Translations under genes and position numbers: made by a program
DNA from: JBAZLV01 sp964586075
GTDB lineage: Bacteria; Nitrospirota; UBA9217
Direction: 5' to 3'
Length of the DNA: 64,000 nucleotides
Assembly (NCBI GenBank): GCA_964586075.1
Contig: CAZPGZ010000005.1
Span: 62,001 to 126,000 of the forward strand
Shown: positions 18,031 to 26,648 of the stretch, piece by piece
Position numbering within the stretch: the first letter of the stretch is position 1
Layout of the letters: every line of letters begins with the position of its first letter
Notes under the pieces: model-generated
What the model saw: only the letters and a program-made list of their open reading frames with translations
Told to the model about the DNA's origin: nothing
The model's database searches: none

Positions 18031-20037
18031 ATGCCTCCGTTCAAAATCATATCTGATTTTAAGCCGACAGGCGATCAACCCCAGGCCATCGATAAACTGG
18101 CCGAAGGCATCAGCAAAGGACTGCCGCACCAAGTTCTGTTGGGGGTCACCGGTTCCGGAAAAACCTTCACTATTGCGAACGTGGTGGAGAAAATACAGAA
18201 ACCAGCACTGGTCATTGCGCACAATAAAACACTTGCGGCCCAGCTCTACAATGAGTTTAAAGAGCTGTTTCCGGAGAATGCTGTTGAATATTTCGTTTCC
18301 TATTACGATTACTACCAGCCCGAAGCATACCTGCCGACCACGGACACGTACATTGAAAAAGATTCCTCCATCAACGAGCAGATCGACCGCATGCGCCATG
18401 CTGCCACCACTGCGCTCTTCGAACGGCGCGATGTTATTATCGTGGCGTCCGTCTCCTGCATTTACGGCCTGGGATCGCCCGAGGCATACCACGGCATGCT
18501 GCTTTTTCTGGAACAGGGCCAGCGCATTGAGCGAAATGAGATGCTGCGAAAGCTCGTCGATATCCAGTATGAGCGGAACGATTTTGATTTTCAACGAGGG
18601 ACGTTCCGGGTGCGCGGCGACGTGGTCGAAATTTTCCCCGCGTCGTACGAGAGCACGGCGGTCCGCATCGAGATGTTCGGTGACGAAATTGATTCGATTG
18701 CCGTGTTCGATCCACTCCTGGGGACGGCGATCCGGAAATTGGATAAAATCGCGGTGTATCCGAACAGCCATTATGTGATTCCGGAAACGCGCATGAAGGC
18801 CGCCATCGACGGCATCCATGACGAGTTGAGGGAGCGTCTCCAGTACTTCCGGAAAATGAACAAACTGCTCGAAGCCCAGAGGATCGAGCAGAGGACGATG
18901 TTTGATCTTGAGATGATCCAGGAGATGGGCTATTGCCATGGCATAGAGAATTATTCCCGTCATCTTTCAGGCAGGGCGCCGGGAGAGCCGCCACCCACTC
19001 TGCTTGATTACTTTCCAAAAGACTATCTGCTGTTTGTGGACGAGTCCCATGCCACCATTCCCCAGATCGGTGGCATGTACAACGGCGATCGGGCACGGAA
19101 AACCACCCTGGTGGACTACGGTTTTCGCCTGCCCTCGGCGCTCGACAACCGCCCGCTCAATTTTCAGGAGTTTGAAGAGCGGGTGCATCAGACCGTTTAT
19201 GTCTCTGCAACGCCGGCTGATTTCGAAGTGGAGAAGAGCGGCAGCAGGATCATCGAACAGGTGATCCGTCCCACAGGCCTGACCGATCCGCAGATCGTCA
19301 TCCGCCCGGTGCAGGGTCAGGTAGATGATTTGCTCAACGAGATCCGAATGCGCGCGGAGGCGCGGGAACGGGTTCTTGTCACCACGTTGACAAAGCGCAT
19401 GGCGGAGGATCTGACGGAGCATTACAAGGAACTGAATGTAAAAGTGGCCTACCTCCATTCAGACATCGACACGCTTGAACGTGTCGACATCATTCGAGAC
19501 CTGCGTCTCGGCAAGTATGATGTACTGGTAGGCATTAACCTTCTGCGGGAAGGACTCGACATTCCCGAAGTGTCCCTGGTCGCGATTCTGGATGCGGACA
19601 AGGAAGGATTTCTGCGCTCCACCCGTTCACTCATTCAAACCATGGGTAGGGCTGCCAGAAATGTGAATGGCCGGGTGATTCTCTACGCCGATACCATCAC
19701 GGATTCCATGCGTGCCGCGGTGGCGGAAACAAACAGACGCCGCATGATGCAGGAAGAATACAACAAGAAACACAATATTACGCCGCAATCCATAAAGAAA
19801 AACATACAAGCAACACTGCGCACCGTGTACGAGCAGGATTACTTCACCGTTCCTCTTGCCGCCGAGGATGCCGGAGAGTATATCTCCACGGTGAACATCC
19901 CCGCCCTGATTGCCTCGCTCGAAAAGCAGATGCGGGCTGCTGCAAAGGAGCTGGATTTTGAAACAGCGGCAGAACTACGCGACAAGATCCGATCTCTGCG
20001 TCAGCAGGAGATGGCGATTGGAGTAAAAGTGGAATAA
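18031..20037 (+). CDS. uvrB: UvrABC excinuclease subunit B
   Basis: Damage-verification helicase-like subunit of nucleotide excision repair, 668 aa, full length. Walker A GVTGSGKTFTIANV is near residue 38-51. The beta-hairpin YYDYYQPEAYLP inserts between DNA strands. Helicase motifs include DESHATIPQIGGMY, SATPADFE, GINLLREGLDIPEVSLV and QTMGRAARN. The C-terminal UVR motif that binds UvrC is SLEKQMRAAAKELDFE and what follows. A strong promoter places the transcription start almost on the ATG. Confidence 0.97.
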   Translation: MPPFKIISDFKPTGDQPQAIDKLAEGISKGLPHQVLLGVTGSGKTFTIANVVEKIQKPALVIAHNKTLAAQLYNEFKELFPENAVEYFVSYYDYYQPEAYLPTTDTYIEKDSSINEQIDRMRHAATTALFERRDVIIVASVSCIYGLGSPEAYHGMLLFLEQGQRIERNEMLRKLVDIQYERNDFDFQRGTFRVRGDVVEIFPASYESTAVRIEMFGDEIDSIAVFDPLLGTAIRKLDKIAVYPNSHYVIPETRMKAAIDGIHDELRERLQYFRKMNKLLEAQRIEQRTMFDLEMIQEMGYCHGIENYSRHLSGRAPGEPPPTLLDYFPKDYLLFVDESHATIPQIGGMYNGDRARKTTLVDYGFRLPSALDNRPLNFQEFEERVHQTVYVSATPADFEVEKSGSRIIEQVIRPTGLTDPQIVIRPVQGQVDDLLNEIRMRAEARERVLVTTLTKRMAEDLTEHYKELNVKVAYLHSDIDTLERVDIIRDLRLGKYDVLVGINLLREGLDIPEVSLVAILDADKEGFLRSTRSLIQTMGRAARNVNGRVILYADTITDSMRAAVAETNRRRMMQEEYNKKHNITPQSIKKNIQATLRTVYEQDYFTVPLAAEDAGEYISTVNIPALIASLEKQMRAAAKELDFETAAELRDKIRSLRQQEMAIGVKVE

Positions 20038-20200
20038 CTGGCACCAAAAAATCACAACGCTTTTGAATTGTAGGGTCAATCCCCACACCAGCGAAGCCTG
20101 CAACTTCTCCGTGGTAACCAGCCCTTTCCCCATACGGACTGTTTCTCAATGAAATATTGCTTAAGTTCTAGGAAAAATACGATAAAAAATTCTCGTTTTC

Positions 20201-20229
20201 TTGACAGACCGCAGTCTCCTTGCTATCCT
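20201..20229 (+). promoter_or_regulatory. Promoter of the YeeE/cytochrome operon
   Basis: TTGACA at 20201-20206, 17-bp spacer and TATCCT at 20224-20229. Start predicted near 20236, leaving a 50-nt leader before the ATG at 20285. The AT-rich stretch 20160-20200 upstream could act as an UP element. Confidence 0.65.
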
Positions 20230-20284
20230 TATTAGATAGTTGCATAAAATCGCATATACAAATTACCTAAGGAAGGAGGTCGGA

Positions 20285-20809
20285 ATGAAATCTGAACAAG
20301 ATGCAGGATGGAACCCGTATGTGGCAGGTGCCCTGAGCGGGCTCGTATCGCTTTTTGCGGTTCTCACTGCGGACAAGTTTCTGGGCGCATCAACAACGTT
20401 TGTAAAAACAGCCGGAATGATCGAACAGACCGTGGCGTCGGAGCGGGTGTCGGCCATGGCATATTTTATCAAGGAGGTGCCGAAAATAGACTGGCAATGG
20501 ATGTTTGTAGTCGGAATCTTTATCGGTGCCTTAATCGCGGCTCTTGCATCGCGGAGTTTCCAGTGGAAAGCCGTGCCTGACATGTGGACGGAACGTTTTG
20601 GCCCGAGCGTGCCGAAACGGGCAGCTGCCGCGTTTCTCGGGGGTGCCGTGGCGATGTTCGGCGCTCGTTTGGCCGATGGCTGACCGAGCGGCCATGGGCT
20701 GAGCGGTTCGCTTCAGCTTGCGGTGAGCGGTTTTATTGCATTGGTTTGTTTTTTTGTGGGCGGGATTGTTATGGCGCGCATTCTGTACGGAGGGGGTGAC
20801 CGGCGATGA
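20285..20809 (+). CDS. YeeE/YedE transporter half 1, candidate selenoprotein (in-frame UGA 20681)
   Basis: Membrane protein of the YeeE/YedE (sulfur transport) family, read as 174 aa including one UGA. AAGGAGGT at 20273-20280 sets ATG 20285. Codons before the UGA give FGARLADG, and codons after it give PSGHGLSGSLQLAVSG; the family has Cys at exactly the UGA position (GARxAxGCTSGHGxSG). The frame then runs cleanly to TGA 20807-20809, overlapping the next gene's ATG as ATGA. A hairpin with a GGUUC loop begins 14 nt after the UGA. I therefore read UGA as selenocysteine at residue 133. A simple nonsense mutation would not keep the downstream motif and coupling so well. Confidence 0.82.
20698..20717 (+). 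promoter_or_regulatory. SECIS-like hairpin in the YeeE gene
   Basis: Stem GCTGAGC (20698-20704) with GCTTCAGC (20710-20717), one bulged T, loop GGTTC at 20705-20709. The loop starts 22 nt after the UGA. G-U pairs can extend the stem at its base. The distance and a G-rich start of the loop fit bacterial SECIS elements recognised by SelB. Confidence 0.65.
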
Positions 20810-21333
20810 AGATACTTCTCTTGGGACTGGTGACCGGCATCATGTTCGGATTCCTGCTTCAGAAGGGCAGGGTGATCAGATATGACAAACAGGTCGGCGC
20901 GCTGCGGTTGATGGATATGACCATCGTCAAATTCATGCTTTCAAGCATTCTTGTCGCCATGGTCGGCGTTTACCTCCTGAAGGACTTCGGAATTGTAAAA
21001 CTGCAGATCAAGCCGACCATTATCGGAGCTCAGGTTCTGGGAGGACTTATATTCGGTCTCGGCTGGGGTGTGCTCGGGTACTGTCCCGGCACCCAGATGG
21101 GGGCTCTTGGTGAAGGAAGGTGGGACGCTGTCTGGGGCATTCTGGGCATGCTGACCGGCGCCGCTATTTTTGCAGAGATGTATCCCGCCTTGAAAGAAAC
21201 CGTGTTGACATGGGGAGTCTTCGGGAAGATTACCGTCCCGCAAATGCTCGGCGTCAATCACTGGGTGGTGGTCGTTATTTTTGTAATTGGAGCATTGTTG
21301 CTTTTCCGATGGTTTGAAAAAAAGGGTCTCTGA
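20806..21333 (+). CDS. YeeE/YedE transporter half 2
   Basis: Second half-transporter of the YeeE/YedE (DUF6691-like) type, 175 aa with five or so membrane helices. It keeps the second conserved Cys motif as GYCPGTQMGA near residue 91, here a normal cysteine. In two-gene versions of this family the halves work together. Translation is coupled to half 1 by an ATGA overlap. By analogy with YeeE/TsuA the cargo would be thiosulfate or a related sulfur (or selenium) species. Confidence 0.85.
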   Translation: MKILLLGLVTGIMFGFLLQKGRVIRYDKQVGALRLMDMTIVKFMLSSILVAMVGVYLLKDFGIVKLQIKPTIIGAQVLGGLIFGLGWGVLGYCPGTQMGALGEGRWDAVWGILGMLTGAAIFAEMYPALKETVLTWGVFGKITVPQMLGVNHWVVVVIFVIGALLLFRWFEKKGL

Positions 21334-21367
21334 TGTTCTGCTCAACATTATGAGTAAAGGAGTGCGT

Positions 21368-21829
21368 ATGAGAAAAGTTAGAATTATACTGCTTTTGTTT
21401 GTGCTTCTCTCGTGCCCTTTGATGGCGATGGAATCTTTTGCTCAACCCGGCATGATGTGGAAGGGAAGCGGCGGGTGGGGCATGGGTTCCCAATATGGGC
21501 GGATGTATGATCCAAAAACCGTTGAAGTTGTTAGCGGAGAAGTGGTAACAGTGGATCTGATCGCTCCGATGCGGGGAATGTCGCATGGTGTTCATGTCCT
21601 TTTGAAAACCGCCAAGGGAAACATATCCGTTCATCTCGGCCCGGCATGGTATCTTGAAAATCAGGATGTCAAAATAAACGTAAACGACAAAATTGAAGCC
21701 AAAGGTTCAAGGATTGTTTTCAATGGCAGTCCCGCTCTTATTGCGGCAGAGATAAAGAAAGGAGAGGAAGTGTTAAAACTTCGGGATGAAAACGGTTATC
21801 CTGTCTGGAGCGGTTGGAGACGGAGATAA
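21368..21829 (+). CDS. Exported OB-fold-like small protein
   Basis: 153 aa from ATG 21368, preceded by GGAG. Signal peptide at about 1-25 (RKVRIILLLFVLLSCPLMAMESFA), then a Gly/Met-rich stretch (MMWKGSGGWGMGS) and a beta-rich domain with SGEVVTVD, HVLLKTAKGNISVHLGPAWYL and the C-terminal LRDENGYPVWSGWRRR. This family is often labelled DNA-binding but is exported and commonly sits beside multiheme cytochromes and magnetosome-like proteins, so a periplasmic role is more credible. The Met-rich start could bind metal. Operon with the YeeE pair (35 bp gap) and the cytochrome. Confidence 0.75.
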   Translation: MRKVRIILLLFVLLSCPLMAMESFAQPGMMWKGSGGWGMGSQYGRMYDPKTVEVVSGEVVTVDLIAPMRGMSHGVHVLLKTAKGNISVHLGPAWYLENQDVKINVNDKIEAKGSRIVFNGSPALIAAEIKKGEEVLKLRDENGYPVWSGWRRR

Positions 21830-21892
21830 GCATAAGTTCCGTGTGAATGCGAGCTGACATATGCAGAAGTCAATTCACAGAGGGAGGCACGC

Positions 21893-23326
21893 ATGGAAGC
21901 ACAAAGATTTTTTATTATTTCAGCTCTTCTGTTCGGACTTGCATTTCCATCGGTAGCTCTATCTGCCAGTCATGTTGAGTATGTAGGGAACGGCCCTTTC
22001 CGGAATGGACCGGAAGTAACCAAAAAGTGCATGGAGTGCCATGAAAAAGAAGCTAAAGACTTCATGAAAACCGTTCACTGGACTTGGTCAAGGGAACAAG
22101 TTGTAAAAGGTAAGAAGGTAGAGTTTGGCAAGGTAAATGCTTTGAATAACTTCTGTATTGGCTTGCCTTCTAATTGGCCTCGTTGTACGAGTTGTCATGC
22201 CGGCTACGGCTGGAAGGACACCAGCTTTGATTTTAGTAAAACGGAAACTGTGGACTGTCTGGTGTGTCACGATACAACCGGTACATACAAGAAATTTCCG
22301 ACCAGCGCCGGTCACCCGGTTTACGAGGGCGAAGTAAAGGAGTTCCCAAAAGGGAAGCAGTGGCCGTCGACCGATCTATTAAAAATAGCCCAGAACGTCG
22401 GTCCCACAAGCCGTGCTACCTGTGGTGCCTGTCATTTCTATGGTGGGGGAGGTGACCATGTTAAACATGGAGATTTGGATACCTCTATGACTGATCCGAC
22501 TCCTGATATCGATATCCATATGGGCGGTAAGAAAAAAATGACTTGTCAGGATTGCCATCAGGCCAAAGATCATTTCTTAAAAGGTGAGGCTGCTTCTGTA
22601 ACCATTACGCACGCCCCTCCCCGCCATATCGACTGTAATGACTGCCACAAAGGGCCTGTGCACAAAAACGCTCTCGTGAACAAACATACTCAGAAAGTGG
22701 CCTGTCAAACTTGCCATATTCCTACTTTTGCTAAAGTCCGTCCTACAAAAATATGGTGGGATTGGTCCACTGCCGGAAAGGATATAAAGCCAGAAGACAT
22801 CATAAAAGGTAAATACGGCGAAAAAACATATGATAAGATGAAAGGGGACTTTAGATGGGAGAAGAATGTAGTTCCCACCTATCTTTGGTATGATGGTACT
22901 ATTGTTCGCTATGTCGCTGGAGACAGAATTGATCCATCCAAGGTTGTTAAACTCACTTCTGTCAAGGGTAGCCGCAAGAATCCCAAGGCGAAAATATATC
23001 CATTTAAGGTTATGCGAGGTAAACAGGCATACGATAGCGGAAATAATGTCATTGCCTTTGTTCAGGTCTTCGGCGCTCCGGGTAGCGACGCCTATTGGCA
23101 AAAATATGATTGGAACTTGGCCATAGCCAGCGGTATGAAGGCTGCACACCAACCATACAGTGGAAAGTACGGTTTTGTAGAGACATCGATGGTGTGGCCT
23201 GTGCAGCATATGGTGGTAGCCAAGGATAAATCGCTTAAATGTGGAGACTGCCATGCTGAAAATGGAAGGCTTGACTGGAAGTCATTAGGTTACGGTACGG
23301 ACCCGCGAAAAGGCGGGGGAAAATAG
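21893..23326 (+). CDS. Octaheme c-type cytochrome, tetrathionate reductase (OTR) family
   Basis: Periplasmic multiheme cytochrome, 477 aa with a signal peptide (about 1-25, ending SVALSASH). Eight CxxCH motifs are present: CMECH, CTSCH, CLVCH, CGACH, CQDCH, CNDCH, CQTCH and CGDCH. Length, heme number and spacing match octaheme tetrathionate reductase of the Shewanella type, which reduces tetrathionate and also nitrite and hydroxylamine in vitro. The ribosome-binding site AGGGAGG precedes ATG 21893. Lying between a sulfur-type transporter and a peroxiredoxin, it probably handles sulfur or selenium oxyanions; the true substrate is open. Confidence 0.88.
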   Translation: MEAQRFFIISALLFGLAFPSVALSASHVEYVGNGPFRNGPEVTKKCMECHEKEAKDFMKTVHWTWSREQVVKGKKVEFGKVNALNNFCIGLPSNWPRCTSCHAGYGWKDTSFDFSKTETVDCLVCHDTTGTYKKFPTSAGHPVYEGEVKEFPKGKQWPSTDLLKIAQNVGPTSRATCGACHFYGGGGDHVKHGDLDTSMTDPTPDIDIHMGGKKKMTCQDCHQAKDHFLKGEAASVTITHAPPRHIDCNDCHKGPVHKNALVNKHTQKVACQTCHIPTFAKVRPTKIWWDWSTAGKDIKPEDIIKGKYGEKTYDKMKGDFRWEKNVVPTYLWYDGTIVRYVAGDRIDPSKVVKLTSVKGSRKNPKAKIYPFKVMRGKQAYDSGNNVIAFVQVFGAPGSDAYWQKYDWNLAIASGMKAAHQPYSGKYGFVETSMVWPVQHMVVAKDKSLKCGDCHAENGRLDWKSLGYGTDPRKGGGK

Positions 23327-23409
23327 ATGCCGACAGCTTTATCATTCTTTAGTCATAATAAATTGCAGAGAGGTCAACCGGCAAAATAATGGGAAAGGAG
23401 GCGCTTATC

Positions 23410-24132
23410 GTGCCTGAAGAATTTAAACCAGGCTGCCAGAGACCCAGAAGCGGTCCCGTACTCACGAGACTTATGGCAACAGGTGTCGCGGAAAAAGCAG
23501 AACTAAGGGAGGAGAAAGCCGTGATCCAGGTTGGCAAGAAAGCACCAGATTTTTCAGCTCCCGCATATCAACAGGGTAAATTTGTCGAAGTAAAACTTTC
23601 TGAATATTTGGGCAAGTGGATAATATTATGTTTCTATCCCGGTGATTTCACTTTTGTTTGAGCTACCGAGATTTCGGCGGTCGCCGAAAAGCATTCTGAA
23701 TTCGAGAAACTGGGAGTAACGGTTCTTTCAATGAGTGTCGACAGTGTTTTCGTGCACAAAATGTGGAACGATAACGAAATCTCGAAAATGGTAAAAGGTG
23801 GGGTGCCTTTTCCCATGCTTACGGATGCAGGTGGAAACATCGGCACAGCATATACCGTTTATGACGCAGATGCGGGTGTCGACACAAGAGGCAGATTTTT
23901 AATTGATCCGGACGGCACCATACAAGGATATGAAGTGCTGTCACCTTCGGTCGGCAGAAATGTTGCTGAAACGCTTCGCCAGATACAGGCTTTTCAGCTT
24001 GTACGAGAAAAGAAAGGCACAGAAGCCACGCCATCCGGATGGGTACCTGGTAAAATAACGTTGAAACCTTCTCCTGACCTTGTGGGTAATGTTTGGAAAG
24101 AATGGAATACCAGCATGGCTTTTGAAGAGTGA
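23410..24132 (+). CDS. Peroxiredoxin (AhpC/Prx1-like), candidate selenoprotein (UGA 23659)
   Basis: Thiol/selenol peroxidase, 240 aa counting the UGA. AAAGGAGG at 23394-23401 sets GTG 23410 rather than ATG 23389. The thioredoxin-fold core starts at QVGKKAPDFSAPAY. The catalytic stretch reads CFYPGDFTFV, UGA, ATEISAVAEK, so the UGA stands at the peroxidatic Cys of the canonical FTFVCPTE motif (residue 84). The frame stays open to 24132 and keeps late Prx motifs (VLSMSVDSVFVHKMW, FLIDPDG, SPSVGRN). No C-terminal resolving VCP motif is seen; Cys in the N-terminal extension (KPGCQRP) might serve. A perfect 7-bp hairpin follows. Confidence 0.88.
23672..23689 (+). promoter_or_regulatory. SECIS-like hairpin in the peroxiredoxin gene
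   Basis: Perfect 7-bp stem TTTCGGC (23672-23678) and GCCGAAA (23683-23689) with a GGTC loop. The loop begins 18 nt after the UGA at 23659-23661. This matches the position and GGU loop of bacterial SECIS elements. Confidence 0.75.
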
Positions 24133-24160
24133 GATGTTTTGTGAAGATCTGTTTCCGCAG

Positions 24161-24188
24161 AGGGGTTGCAGCGTAGGCTGCAACCCCT
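24161..24188 (+). terminator. Intrinsic terminator after the peroxiredoxin gene
   Basis: Perfect 12-bp stem, arms 24161-24172 and 24177-24188, loop GTAG, followed by TTATTGTTTAGT. It ends the transporter-cytochrome-peroxiredoxin unit. Confidence 0.85.
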
Positions 24189-24970
24189 TTATTGTTTAGT
24201 AGGACGGTACCAGGATCAGGACCTCTAAAAAACTGATCTGGTCTCAAATGGAAAATTCCCGCCTTCATGCCGCTGCCAGGACCTGGTGTCTGGCAAACTC
24301 ATTCAACATTAAATTTTAAAATAAACAATATAGCCGAAATTTATTTAATCAAAACGCTATCGCTCGATTTTATCACAGACCTAACGTTTTGATGGTCGAT
24401 TCTATATATGCTTTTTAGGGTGAGAAAAAATCAGCCGTATACTTGCTGCTGAACCATTGCGTTTGTCAAAACCGCGGATAACGGGCAGATATAAATTATA
24501 AAAATATTCATGCACGGTAAGATGCAGAAACATGATTTTGTTGTTTATTATTCTTTTACTATTGGAATAGCAAGGAAAACCGAATCGTAGTTGCTGTGAT
24601 GATGAACCAAGCTTGCTTTGTTCTATAAAGACATTTGAAGAGGATTGTGCAATGGCGGCAGAATGACAAACTGATTTAAAAACCGTATCGTTTCTATTAT
24701 TGCATAATTGCATTAATGGCATGCATGATAATTCACTTCTGCAATGCCCGAGCGTGCCCTGCGGGTTGCCTTTTTTAGATTAACCCATTGATTTTTTGAG
24801 AAATTACAGCGCTCTGTTTTGTTGGCATTTCTTTTGCTGCATCTGCAGTAGGAGGATATGAAACACTCATTGATGCTAAATCAGTTTGTTCATCTTGCGC
24901 TGTTGGAGACTACATCGAGATGAAGAACAGATTTAATAATTCAAGCAGATTGAACAAGATTGGAGGAGCT
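24189..24970. other. Long intergenic region with an orphan terminator-like hairpin
   Basis: About 780 bp, AT-rich. The minus-strand frame 24402-24722 has odd composition and no family likeness and is not called. A short frame at 24858 with AGGAGG directly upstream encodes only 21 residues. The ankyrin frame stays open upstream of its start to 24800 without a good start codon. A hairpin plus T-run on the plus strand lies at 24741-24776. Confidence 0.5.
24741..24776 (+). terminator. Orphan terminator-like hairpin
   Basis: GCAA/TTGC and CCCG/CGGG paired arms (24741-24750 with 24762-24769, two-base bulge), an 11-nt loop, then a C and six T at 24771-24776. No plus-strand gene ends just before it, so it may close an unrecognised small RNA. 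Confidence 0.45.
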
Positions 24971-25648
24971 ATGAATAGCATATATAAATTCCTTAGTCGA
25001 CTCCGTCACTTTTCAATTCCGAGCGGTGTTGCTCTTATTTTGGTTGCATTGTTTTGGAGCAGCCTCGCCTTCTGCAGCGAAACTCATAACGCGGCGCTTG
25101 ATTGTGATTCGGAAAAAATCAAAGCACAGCTCAAGGATAATCCTAGCTTCCCTCTCAACAACAAAAAAGCCTGGACGCCTTTACACGCGGCGGCATATAA
25201 CGGCTACAAGGACGTTGCTGAATTATTGCTGACCAAAGGAGCCGATGTTAATACAAAAGACGAGAATGGAATGACACCTTTGCAAGCAGCAGCGAGTACT
25301 GGTCGCAAGGATGTTGCAGAGTTATTGCTGGCCAAAGGAGCCGATGTCAATACCAAGAGCAAATATGGGTGTACGCCTTTGCACGAGGCAGCATATAATG
25401 GCTACAAGGACGTTGTTGAATTATTGCTGACCAAAGGAGCCGATGTTAATGCCAAGACCAATACCGCTTGGACTCCTTTGCACGTGGCAGCATATAGTGG
25501 GCACAAGGATGTTGTTGAATTATTGCTGACCAAAGGAGCTGATATTTATGCCAAAGCCAGCAATGGCTGGACACCTTTACGCGCTGCTGCGAAGGCAGGA
25601 CACAAGGGCATGGCAGAACTGCTGCGACAGTACGGTGGCCAAGAATAA
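24971..25648 (+). CDS. Exported ankyrin-repeat protein
   Basis: 225 aa from ATG 24971, with GGAGGAG at 24962-24968. A hydrophobic signal or anchor covers residues 17-35 (PSGVALILVALFWSSLAFCS), probably directing export. From about residue 68 there are four full 33-residue ankyrin repeats and a partial fifth (pattern WTPLHxAAYNGxKDVxELLLTKGADVN). Ankyrin repeats bind protein partners; which partner is unknown. The repeats are very similar at DNA level, pointing to recent internal duplication. Stands alone between two AT-rich gaps. Confidence 0.88.
   Translation: MNSIYKFLSRLRHFSIPSGVALILVALFWSSLAFCSETHNAALDCDSEKIKAQLKDNPSFPLNNKKAWTPLHAAAYNGYKDVAELLLTKGADVNTKDENGMTPLQAAASTGRKDVAELLLAKGADVNTKSKYGCTPLHEAAYNGYKDVVELLLTKGADVNAKTNTAWTPLHVAAYSGHKDVVELLLTKGADIYAKASNGWTPLRAAAKAGHKGMAELLRQYGGQE
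25170..25630 (+). repeat. Tandem 99-bp ankyrin-coding repeats
   Basis: Four full and one partial direct repeats of about 99 bp. The blocks containing the GACGTTG-TGAATTATTGCTG region and the ACCAAAGGAGCCGATGTTAA region recur almost unchanged, so copy number could vary by recombination or slippage. Confidence 0.75.
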
Positions 25649-25791
25649 AAAACCATAAGTTTAATTCTCGGTGATATGGTCTCTTAGGTAAGGTCAAAAA
25701 ACAATAGATAACGTTAAATGACTTCAGTGTGATCATCTCCCAGTTGTTTTAGTAGGTATACGGTCGGACTTTTCATGTTTTCTGGATCACT

Positions 25792-26586
25792 TCACGATAA
25801 ATGCTCCTTGCGGCTAATAGCTTTTACTGCGGTAAGTATAAAGAATACGAGTGCAAACCCCACTACAATAGTCGGCGCGGTAGGAGTATCCAGCTTGTAG
25901 GATAAAGCTATTCCGCCAGTCGTTATCAAAACACTTACAATCCAGCCGGTCAGCAGAATACGATAGGGTTTTAGCGAGTAGAGACGGCCGATAAGCACGG
26001 GAATAACAAGAAAAGAAAAAACCTGGAGTATTCCGGCTAGTTTAACTGATTTTACTAATATTACTGCAAAGCTGGCAAAAAACAGAAATTCAAGAAACAA
26101 GGACCCTTTGCCTTCATATGAAAGCGCGAGAAATTGTTTTCTGAGGACAAAATGCAGAAGGCCGACTGCACCATACACAAGACACGTCGAAAGTAGTTCT
26201 GATGAAGAAACCCAGATGATGTTGCCGTTCAATATTGTTTTGAATTCTTCAAGACCATGGGGAGATCTGTCAAGTATCAGAATGGCCGCAGATATAGAAA
26301 AAATATATAAAACACCGATGAAGGCTTCGATATTCACGATATGTGAAATCCGCTTTGAAAGAGATAAGATAGAAGCCCCTACGAGAGCGAAACCGAGCGC
26401 GAAAAAAGTCCCGTATTCCTCGCCCGCAAAGAACGATAGTGCTATGCCGATGCCGATGAATTGAGCAAGAGCAAGATCCACGAAGATGATCCCGCGCTGC
26501 AGGATATGGATGCCGAAATAAGCATGAATCAAGATCAAAAGTAGACATGCCAGAAATGGGTATAAGAGAAAATTAAGAACTTCCAT
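25792..26586 (-). CDS. Zinc/manganese-type ABC transporter permease (ABC-3 family)
   Basis: Inner-membrane permease of the ZnuB/MntB/TroC family, 264 aa with about seven to eight hydrophobic helices. It shows the family's HAYFGIHILQRGIIFVDLALAQ start and the KLAGILQVFSFLVIPVLIG region that contacts the ATPase. It is last in a minus-strand operon after the binding protein (62-bp gap). No ATP-binding subunit is encoded on either side, so the ATPase must come from elsewhere or be shared. Confidence 0.88.
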   Translation of the reverse strand: MEVLNFLLYPFLACLLLILIHAYFGIHILQRGIIFVDLALAQFIGIGIALSFFAGEEYGTFFALGFALVGASILSLSKRISHIVNIEAFIGVLYIFSISAAILILDRSPHGLEEFKTILNGNIIWVSSSELLSTCLVYGAVGLLHFVLRKQFLALSYEGKGSLFLEFLFFASFAVILVKSVKLAGILQVFSFLVIPVLIGRLYSLKPYRILLTGWIVSVLITTGGIALSYKLDTPTAPTIVVGFALVFFILTAVKAISRKEHLS

Positions 26587-26648
26587 GACGCCTCCGAGTC
26601 TTTGGAATTCTATGCTCGTTTTTAGCCAGAACGGGCAAACTGGCTGCT

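Noticed and set aside
20681..20683. Premature stop making YeeE half 1 a pseudogene
   Set aside because: The family motif continues in frame after the UGA, translation coupling is kept and a SECIS-like hairpin is present, so read-through is the better reading.
23659..23661. Peroxiredoxin split into two genes, 23389-23661 and 23731-24132
   Set aside because: The stop lies exactly at the active-site Cys and the two parts join without loss into one full Prx.
24402..24722. Minus-strand frame of 106 codons in the long gap
   Set aside because: Odd composition, no recognisable domain, weak ribosome-binding site.
25170..25630. CRISPR-like direct repeats
   Set aside because: They are 99-bp ankyrin-coding repeats in one open frame, not short repeats with unique spacers.
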